This document shows positions 47,668 to 53,352 of a DNA stretch of 53,352 bases, one piece after another. The position numbers and the translations under genes were made by a program. Each line of letters starts with the position of its first letter. The stretch's first letter is position 1. The stretch comes from Alphaproteobacteria bacterium (lineage in GTDB: Bacteria; Pseudomonadota; Alphaproteobacteria; Rs-D84), in the NCBI GenBank assembly GCA_017520675.1, contig JAFXFG010000006.1, positions 1 through 53,352 of the forward strand. The letters run 5' to 3'. Under the pieces are notes generated by a model, which saw only the letters and a list, made by a program, of their open reading frames with translations, was not told the DNA's origin and searched no databases.

Positions 47668-49024
47668 ATTTTACAATTTCCAACAGTTTATCTTTGATTT
47701 CTGCGATTGGAACGCGTTCTTGTTCCATTGTATCGCGATGGCGCAGTGTAACGGTATTATCTTCCATTGTTTGATGGTCAACTGTTATACAAACAGGTGT
47801 ACCGATTTCATCGTGTCTGCGATAATTCTTGCCGATATTCCCGGAATTTTCCAGTTCAATGCGTCCGATTCCCAACCTGCGTAAATCGCGCACAATTTCA
47901 TTAGAAATATTTAACAGTTCTGGAACATTACGCGCCAAAGGAATCACAGCGGCCTTAACTGGTGCTAATGCAGGCTTTAATTTCAACACAGTGCGCGATT
48001 TACCGTCGCCCAGGTCTTCTTCATTATAAGCCTCTATCATCACTGCCAACATTGCGCGATTAATCCCCATTGCTGTTTCGATAACATAGGGTAAAAATGT
48101 TTTTCCGCTTTGTGGATCGCTGAACGCAAGTTTTGTAATACTATCTTTATTTTCTATGACATTTGCGTTAATTTCCATTTCCTTTTGTCCTTTGGTATGC
48201 GAACCTAAATCAAAGTCCTGACGATTATGTATTCCTTCGACTTCGTCAAACCCATCTGGAAATTCGTATTCGATATCAACGGCGGCCTTGGCATAGTGCG
48301 CCAACTTTTCGTGTGGTGCAAAGCGCAATTTTTCTGCAGGTATTCCCAACACATTAATCCACCAAGCCAGTCTTTCGTCCATCCAGATTTTATGGAATTT
48401 TTCATCATCGGCTGGATTGACAAAGTACTGCATTTCTGCCTGTTCAAATTCACGCATACGGAACACAAATCCACGCGGAGAAATTTCATTACGGAACGCT
48501 TTACCAATTTGTGCAATACCGAATGGCAGTTTGTGTGGTTTTGCATCCAGAACATTCTTGAAATTAGTATATGTCGTTGTTGCTGTTTCTGGTCGCAGAT
48601 ATGCGTTTATTGCGCCATCTGCGGTTGCACCAATTGACAGTCCCATCATCAACTGATACGCGCGTGGTTCTGTTATTTCAGTACTGCCACAATTATCACA
48701 TTTTGATTGGTCTTTCATTTTATCCTGACGCATACGCGCGCCACATTTTTTACATTCGACCAAAGGGTCTGAAAATCCAGCCTCGTGCCCAGAATATTTC
48801 CACATAAGGCGATTTGTAATCAGTGCAGCATCCAGTCCTTCGATATCATCGCGTGAATAAATCATCGCATTCCACCATGCATCACGAATATTCTTCATCA
48901 GTTCGACACCATACGGGCCATAATCATATGCCCCGCCCAGACCACCGTATATTTCCGAGCCCGTAAATATAAAACCGCGTCGTTTACAAAGTGCGACAAT
49001 ATCATTAACTGTTTTTGCTGCCAT
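47666..49024 (-). CDS. glyS: Glycyl-tRNA synthetase, single-chain alpha2 type
   Basis: 452 residues. The N terminus (IVALCKRRGFIFTGSEIYGGLGGAYDYGPYG) is the alpha2-type signature, read here in parts around SEIYGG. Zinc-like Cys pairs CKKCG and CDNCG follow. Class II motif 2 is FRNEISPRG, and motif 3 lies near GINRAMLAVM. This is the archaeal/eukaryotic/Firmicutes form and not the alpha2beta2 GlyQ+GlyS enzyme usual in Proteobacteria. It suggests replacement by transfer or an old lineage trait. No second GlyRS gene is in the window. Confidence 0.93.
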   Translation of the reverse strand: MAAKTVNDIVALCKRRGFIFTGSEIYGGLGGAYDYGPYGVELMKNIRDAWWNAMIYSRDDIEGLDAALITNRLMWKYSGHEAGFSDPLVECKKCGARMRQDKMKDQSKCDNCGSTEITEPRAYQLMMGLSIGATADGAINAYLRPETATTTYTNFKNVLDAKPHKLPFGIAQIGKAFRNEISPRGFVFRMREFEQAEMQYFVNPADDEKFHKIWMDERLAWWINVLGIPAEKLRFAPHEKLAHYAKAAVDIEYEFPDGFDEVEGIHNRQDFDLGSHTKGQKEMEINANVIENKDSITKLAFSDPQSGKTFLPYVIETAMGINRAMLAVMIEAYNEEDLGDGKSRTVLKLKPALAPVKAAVIPLARNVPELLNISNEIVRDLRRLGIGRIELENSGNIGKNYRRHDEIGTPVCITVDHQTMEDNTVTLRHRDTMEQERVPIAEIKDKLLEIVK

Positions 49025-49095
49025 AATTTTTTCCCTTTATTAAAGTTTTGTTTTATATATTAAACTGATTTCTGTTATCTGCAAGATTAATTTTA

Positions 49096-49119
49096 TTTTA
49101 AAACCCGCATTCGCGGGTT
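49096..49119 (-). terminator. Terminator of the 456-aa exported protein gene
   Basis: On the minus strand AACCCGC-gaat-GCGGGTT followed by TTAAAAT, five bases after the stop. Confidence 0.7.
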
Positions 49120-49123
49120 ATAT

Positions 49124-50494
49124 TTATGGACACTGTTCTAATTGTTTTAACACATTTTGCACATCGTTATTAATAGACACTGTTATTTCGCGTTGTAATC
49201 CATCTTTAAAAGTATAATAGAACGGTATATTTTTAAATTCTGGCATAAATTGATAAACTTGTTGAAACGGTGCCAACATAGCCTTGAACCATTGTCTGCC
49301 ACGACATAGGCAACCATTTCTAACATCTGCTGCCACAACAGATGTTGCTGTGTTTGGATATTTGGAATCCAGGTCATAGTCAGTCATCATCAAGCAACGC
49401 GATCCGATACCATAGAAATTAGCATCGTCGACCAAGAACTTATATATAAGCCCATCAGATGCGCCGGCTTGTTTTAGTTTGTATGCCATACCGTCTGTGC
49501 AACATGCATTGGCGGATCGCATCAGCATTTTATATCTGTCCAACAAAGGTGCGGCAGTTGGGTGTGATGCATCAATATCTGGGTTACAATGTGCTGCATC
49601 CAAGAAATCTGCGATATTTGCACCACGCAACTTGGAACTGCGTGGCGAAACTGTTTCGTGCACGATTGGTTTTCTGCGCCAAATTTCGCATTCTGTAAAA
49701 GAATCAAATGGACAACCGTCATCGACCAGAACGACTGTATCAGTCTGTTTTGTAAAAGTTTTCTCTACAATTTTAGTCATATCCTGTGCCAGATATTTTG
49801 ACTCAGGTTGTGTCAGAGCCGCTGATTGTTCTGGTGTTTCGATTTTTGTTTCTGTTTGTTCAGTATTTTCGAACCACAGGTTTCCGATTGGTTTTTGCGG
49901 TGCTAACAATTCTTCAACGCGTGCGCGTGTTGCAACAGCATCTTCCATAGTACTCAGGTACAAATCTTTTGGACTTTTAATTAAATCTTCTTCAGCTGAA
50001 ACTTCGCGCAAATAAATTTCTGGTGTTGGTTTCAAGAACCAGTCGCTAAAATCCTTGTATTTATAACTTGCGATTGAGTCATCCCAGATTGGCACACCAT
50101 CTATCCAGTCCACCGTTTGTGTTGCATCAGCACCAGTATATTCACCTATGACACCGTCCCACAGTGGTGGTCTGTTATCCTCAGGTACAGGTTTAATAGT
50201 CAGCAACTTTGCCTCAACGATTGCTTCTGGTTTTTGTTCTATTTTTAACTCTGGCACTTCTGCGGCCATCGGGTCAGAATCCAGCCAAGTTGGTATTTCT
50301 TCTGCTGGAACATCAGGCAAATCAGGCGTTGCAAAGATAATCATTTCTGGTTTTTGTTCGAATTCAACTAATTCGAATTCCTCGAACATCATCGGTTCGA
50401 TATCACAGTCTGTACCAGTGCAATCAGACGCGTGTGCAGACAGCACCGTCAACATGGTCGCCAAGGACCCAAAAATCAAATTTGTGGTTTTCAT
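49124..50494 (-). CDS. Exported protein with acidic linker and Cys-rich C-terminal domain
   Basis: 456 residues. A signal peptide ends near residue 22 (SAHASD). An acidic Pro/Glu-rich region (about 30-260) follows, then a C-terminal domain with about ten Cys (CPFDSFTEC, ANACCTDGM, SRCLMM, NGCLCRG). I do not recognise the family. The conserved-looking GLIYKFLVDDANFYGIGSRC and RQWFKAML blocks suggest a folded periplasmic domain on a flexible tether. Single gene, divergent from the outer-membrane barrel genes. Confidence 0.7.
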   Translation of the reverse strand: MKTTNLIFGSLATMLTVLSAHASDCTGTDCDIEPMMFEEFELVEFEQKPEMIIFATPDLPDVPAEEIPTWLDSDPMAAEVPELKIEQKPEAIVEAKLLTIKPVPEDNRPPLWDGVIGEYTGADATQTVDWIDGVPIWDDSIASYKYKDFSDWFLKPTPEIYLREVSAEEDLIKSPKDLYLSTMEDAVATRARVEELLAPQKPIGNLWFENTEQTETKIETPEQSAALTQPESKYLAQDMTKIVEKTFTKQTDTVVLVDDGCPFDSFTECEIWRRKPIVHETVSPRSSKLRGANIADFLDAAHCNPDIDASHPTAAPLLDRYKMLMRSANACCTDGMAYKLKQAGASDGLIYKFLVDDANFYGIGSRCLMMTDYDLDSKYPNTATSVVAADVRNGCLCRGRQWFKAMLAPFQQVYQFMPEFKNIPFYYTFKDGLQREITVSINNDVQNVLKQLEQCP

Positions 50495-50618
50495 ACCTAA
50501 TATTATATCACAAATTACAGTGCAATAAAAACAAAATTTACAGTCATTTTTTTAGAGAATTATTTTTCTATTTATAGTAAACTAAGAATATAATCACAAC
50601 AACACCAAAGGAAAGAAA

Positions 50619-51599
50619 ATGAAAAAAATATCAATTTTTACAATTTTGTCAGTATTAACAGTTCCTGCATTTGCAGAAGAAGCGGAAACAACAGATATCG
50701 TCCCTGCTGAAACTAGTACAGGGGTGGTCGCCACCACAGATGGGTCTCTTGACACAGACAAGGCGCTGGGTGATTCTGCCTTGGCTGAACCGACAGTAAT
50801 AGATGAAGTTGTTGCAACAGAACGCGAAAAAATGCCATTCTGGCGTGGTTTTCAAATTGGGGCTGGTATTTCTGCGACTGGTGGTGTGAACGGCTTTATT
50901 GGGTATGCAAATAAAGACTTCGATTCATTCTGGGCAAAAAGATTTGGTGTGCGTCTTGATTTTGCAACCACCAGCCCAGTTAAGTCAACAATAGATGATG
51001 GTATTGAAAGTATTCTTGGCGACGAAGGAATTGACATTGGTGATGGTTTGTCTGTAAACAATTTAAATTTATCGGCTAAGCATTTTGCTGCATTACTAGA
51101 TTTTTATCCGTTTGGCAACACATGGTTTTTGGGTGGCTGGCGCTTGACTGGTGGTTACTATATGGGTGAAATGCACGCAACTGCCAATATCGCAGGCGAA
51201 ATAGACGGTATTTCTGGTGATGTATATGAATTTGAATTAAACGGTACGCAATTTAGATATACAGGCAATTCTGTTCATGGATCTGCGGGGTTTGATTGGG
51301 ATTATCGTGGACCATACATTGGAACAGGTTTTGATATTGGTTTGTTTGCTGGTTTAAAGATTTATCTTGATGCAGGTGTGGTCTTTACAAATCGCGCAGC
51401 GCAACTGGGGCTAGATGTTCCTTTTGCAGGATTGGAAATAAATCAAAATGGGACTTGGGAAAGTGTCGAAGGCGAAAATAATCCGTTACAATCGGTTGTT
51501 GATGACATAATTGCAGATACTTTGTCGGATGCTCAGTCTGATTTAGATGATTTAAAATTCTATCCGATTGTAAAGCTTGGATTTATGTACCGCTTCTAA
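50619..51599 (+). CDS. Outer-membrane beta-barrel protein 1
   Basis: 326 residues. A signal peptide ends near residue 19 (PAFAEE). An acidic, Thr/Val-rich spacer (about 20-70) precedes a beta-barrel with FQIGAGISATGGVNGFIGY, FGVRLDFATTSP, GPYIGTGFDIGL and a terminal LGFMYRF ending in Phe, the BAM recognition signal. It is a paralog of the next gene. AAAGGAAAG precedes the ATG. Exact role unknown; perhaps porin-like or structural. Confidence 0.78.
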   Translation: MKKISIFTILSVLTVPAFAEEAETTDIVPAETSTGVVATTDGSLDTDKALGDSALAEPTVIDEVVATEREKMPFWRGFQIGAGISATGGVNGFIGYANKDFDSFWAKRFGVRLDFATTSPVKSTIDDGIESILGDEGIDIGDGLSVNNLNLSAKHFAALLDFYPFGNTWFLGGWRLTGGYYMGEMHATANIAGEIDGISGDVYEFELNGTQFRYTGNSVHGSAGFDWDYRGPYIGTGFDIGLFAGLKIYLDAGVVFTNRAAQLGLDVPFAGLEINQNGTWESVEGENNPLQSVVDDIIADTLSDAQSDLDDLKFYPIVKLGFMYRF

Positions 51600-51607
51600 A
51601 AAACAAT

Positions 51608-51638
51608 AAGACCGCATTTTCTTGCGGTCTTTTTTTTA
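51608..51638 (+). terminator. Rho-independent terminator
   Basis: AAGACCGCA-ttttct-TGCGGTCTT with a run of eight T, between the two barrel genes. Confidence 0.88.
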
Positions 51639-51655
51639 TCAGGTTTTTATGCCCA

Positions 51656-51685
51656 TTGCTAAGTGGGCTGTGTTTTATATATGAT
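51656..51685 (+). promoter_or_regulatory. Promoter of barrel gene 2, giving a leaderless mRNA
   Basis: TTGCTA (51656-51661), 18-base spacer, TATGAT (51680-51685). Six bases separate it from the ATG at 51692. No Shine-Dalgarno is present. Confidence 0.55.
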
Positions 51686-51691
51686 TTATTT

Positions 51692-52483
51692 ATGAAGAAA
51701 ATAATATTGCCTGTATTTATGTGTTGTTTTTGTGTGTCTGCATGGGCTAATTTTGCGGATGGTTTTTACATTGGTACTGGCGTATCGGCAACCAGTGGTT
51801 TGAATTTAATAACAGGTTATTATAATCCAGACATAAAACCGGCTTGGTTAAGTCATTTTGGTCTGCGAATCGATTTTGCGACATCGAACCCCTTAAAGTC
51901 AGTAATCGATTCGGCAATTGACTCATATATGCGCGATGGTCGTGATGTTGGAGATGATGTAAAGATAGATGATGGAAAATTGGATGCTTGGCATGCTGGG
52001 GTATTGTTAGATTATTTTCCATTTGCAGGCGCTTGGCGTATATCTGCTGGCTACATGCTGGGAAATGCGACATTGGATTCTGCTATATTTGGCGAAGTGG
52101 CTCAGGCGCCGTCCCAGCGTTTTTATTTTTACCTTGCTGGGGACCACTACTATTATAATGGGAATTATTTTGATGGGGCTGCCAAAATAAATTGGAAATA
52201 TTCCGGGCCTTATTTTGGAACAGGCTTTGATATCGGTCTGGGGTGTGGTTTTGATATGTACCTAGATGCTGGTGTTGTTTTGACAGCTAAGTCCGCGACA
52301 ATGTCGCTTAGTATTCCACACCAACAGTTGTATATATATAATAAAGATACAGATGCGTGGTCGCCTGTGGAAATTCCACAATTAACCGCAGATGTTTTGC
52401 GTGCAGAACAAGATGCGAATCGAAAATTGTCTGATATACGGGTTTATCCAATGGTAAAAATCGGTTTTTTATATCGATTTTAG
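51692..52483 (+). CDS. Outer-membrane beta-barrel protein 2
   Basis: 263 residues from the ATG at 51692, where a signal peptide begins (MKKIILPVFMCCFCVSAWAN, cleavage near 19). It is the paralog of barrel 1 without the acidic spacer: GFYIGTGVSATSGLNLITGY, LRIDFATSNPLKS, GPYFGTGFDIGLG, MYLDAGVVLTAKSA and a terminal KIGFLYRF. Both paralogs keep an internal Asp-rich loop (GDDVKIDDG, GDGLSVNN). Role unknown. Confidence 0.78.
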   Translation: MKKIILPVFMCCFCVSAWANFADGFYIGTGVSATSGLNLITGYYNPDIKPAWLSHFGLRIDFATSNPLKSVIDSAIDSYMRDGRDVGDDVKIDDGKLDAWHAGVLLDYFPFAGAWRISAGYMLGNATLDSAIFGEVAQAPSQRFYFYLAGDHYYYNGNYFDGAAKINWKYSGPYFGTGFDIGLGCGFDMYLDAGVVLTAKSATMSLSIPHQQLYIYNKDTDAWSPVEIPQLTADVLRAEQDANRKLSDIRVYPMVKIGFLYRF

Positions 52484-52484
52484 A

Positions 52485-52549
52485 CGAATCGGGCATAAAT
52501 TTATTGCGAATCGTGTTGTATCCCGAATCGTAAAATGAAAAAACGAATC
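52485..52549 (+). repeat. Four CGAATC motifs upstream of the rRNA promoter
   Basis: CGAATC occurs at 52485, 52507, 52524 and 52544, spaced 17-22 bases. The first three continue as CGAATCG. They sit between the barrel-2 stop and the rRNA promoter, which makes them possible protein-binding sites. A TATAAT follows at 52559-52564. Confidence 0.55.
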
Positions 52550-52661
52550 AAAATTTGATATAATCGAAAAAAAATTAAAAAAACAAAACAGAAAAAAAGT
52601 GCGGATTTCTGCGGTTTTTAGAAAAAAATAAATTTTTTGAAAAATATTTCTGAATTTTTTC

Positions 52662-52690
52662 TTGACTTTCTGAAAGTTTAAGCGCATACT
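52662..52690 (+). promoter_or_regulatory. Promoter of the ribosomal RNA operon
   Basis: TTGACT (52662-52667), 17-base spacer, CATACT (52685-52690). A strongly A/T-tracted stretch (52570-52660) lies directly upstream and could act as an UP element. TTGACT gives a near-consensus -35, as usual for rRNA promoters. Confidence 0.75.
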
Positions 52691-52696
52691 AAGCGG

Positions 52697-53033
52697 GCTT
52701 TCAAGTTGAGACAACGAACAAAAAAGAAACTCAACCCCTGAAATTCTGCGGTTTACGGAACAAACGGTAAGAAACAGGTTCCTGTAGAACACGCAAACAT
52801 TGTGAATAAAAGCAGCTCATCAAAATTCAAGAAGGGATGTGCAGACAGTTGAATTTGGAAATATCCAAACTTTGACTAAGTCAAATGTGCATATCCTAGA
52901 CAGGTAGTAGGTTTACATAATAAACCTCGTTAAAAACTTGTCTTGCGAATAATATATATATGTAAAGACGAACTGATTTTTAAAAAGTCAGCTTTTGTTT
53001 TATATGCACAGGACTTAACTACAGGTTTTTTAG
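52697..53033 (+). other. rRNA operon leader
   Basis: About 340 bases between the promoter and 16S rRNA without a convincing gene. It holds several short inverted repeats, for example GACTTTTT/AAAAAGTC-like pairing around 52972-52990 and the AGGTTT/AAACCT pair near 52910-52926. These are expected to form the processing stem and antitermination sites, but no canonical boxA was identified with confidence. Confidence 0.5.
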
Positions 53034-53352
53034 AACTTGAGAGTTTGATCCTGGCTCAGAACGAACGCTGGCGGCAGGTCTTAGGCATGCAAGTCGAACG
53101 GGTGAAACAGGTGCTTGCACTTGTGGATCTAGTGGCGCACGAGTGAGTAACGCGTGGGAAACTGCCCACCACTGGGGAATAACGTTTGGAAACGAACGCT
53201 AATACCGCATACGCCGGAAACGGGAAAGATTTATCGGTGGTGGATGTGCCCGCGTTGGATTAGCTTGTTGGTGGGGTAATGGCCTACCAAGGCGATGATC
53301 CATAGCTGGTCTGAGAGGACGATCAGCCACGCTGGAACTGAGACACGGTCCA
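53034..53352 (+). rRNA. rrs: 16S ribosomal RNA (5' part)
   Basis: Starts with AACTTGAGAGTTTGATCCTG and continues with the universal GCTCAG...ACGCTGGCGGCAGG, CATGCAAGTCGAACG, GTGGCGCACGAGTGAGTAACGC and the ACTGAGACACGGTCCA end, cut by the window edge at about E. coli position 325-330. The ...CAGAACGAACGCTGGCGG start is the alphaproteobacterial form. GTCTTAGGCATGC at the start of V1 is unusual and may mark the lineage. The 5' end is placed by comparison with E. coli and may be off by a few bases. Confidence 0.95.

Noticed and set aside
1..53352. CRISPR array
   Set aside because: No regularly spaced direct repeats with unique spacers were seen; the tandem repeats found are all inside coding regions.

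Overview
The window is a low-GC chromosomal segment of a Gram-negative bacterium, most likely an alphaproteobacterium from a reduced-genome, host- or gut-associated lineage. The evidence is the start of a 16S rRNA gene of alphaproteobacterial type at the right edge, LPS export genes (lptF, lptD), an RpoH of alphaproteobacterial type, typical alphaproteobacterial neighbourhoods (lptD-surA, def-fmt-truA), and many short intergenic gaps. The lineage is inferred by eye; a full 16S comparison would settle it.

Layout. 1-4.3 kb is accessory: a GIY-YIG nuclease gene cut by the window edge, a degenerate second copy of its 3' end, a GNAT acetyltransferase, two orphan genes (one possibly effector-like), a tiny J-domain gene, and three copies of a ~120-bp palindromic repeat. 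tRNA-Glu follows at 4.3 kb. 5-9.7 kb (minus) is a partial type IVb pilus operon, pilO-pilP-pilQ-pilR. 9.8-13.9 kb carries der, a membrane protein and a MacB-type ABC exporter. 13.9-16.2 kb is a VirD4/TraG-type coupling ATPase. 16.2-24.6 kb is housekeeping and envelope: rsmE, rluB-like, a TPR protein, an OmpH/Skp-like protein, lptF, lptD, surA-like and rlmN. 24.6-27.2 kb has two tandem glycine-rich proteins preceded by two related structured RNA elements. 27.2-34.3 kb has a porin directly behind rpoH, the YfgM/BamB-like pair, tRNA-Val, an OmpA-type lipoprotein, xseB and mutS. 34.3-43.3 kb has truB, rpsO, rmuC, def, fmt, three small Cys-rich genes, truA and comEC. Two copies of an undescribed exported two-gene cassette lie at 36-37.7 kb and 43.6-47.6 kb; the second has a structured leader RNA. 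47.7-52.5 kb has an alpha2-type glycyl-tRNA synthetase, a large exported protein and two paralogous outer-membrane barrels. A ribosomal RNA operon promoter, leader and 16S start close the window.

How the parts fit. Much of the non-housekeeping content is envelope or export machinery: LPS transport, OmpH/Skp- and SurA-type chaperones, BamB-like protein, porin, OmpA lipoprotein, pilus motor and coupling ATPase, plus several lineage-specific exported proteins. The most interesting undescribed items are the twin RNAs at 26.55-27.19 kb, the two-gene exported cassettes with ATGA overlaps, the leader RNA at 43.4 kb, three tandem Cys-rich mini-proteins inside the def-fmt-truA operon, and a set of promoters placed so that the mRNA should start at or next to the start codon.
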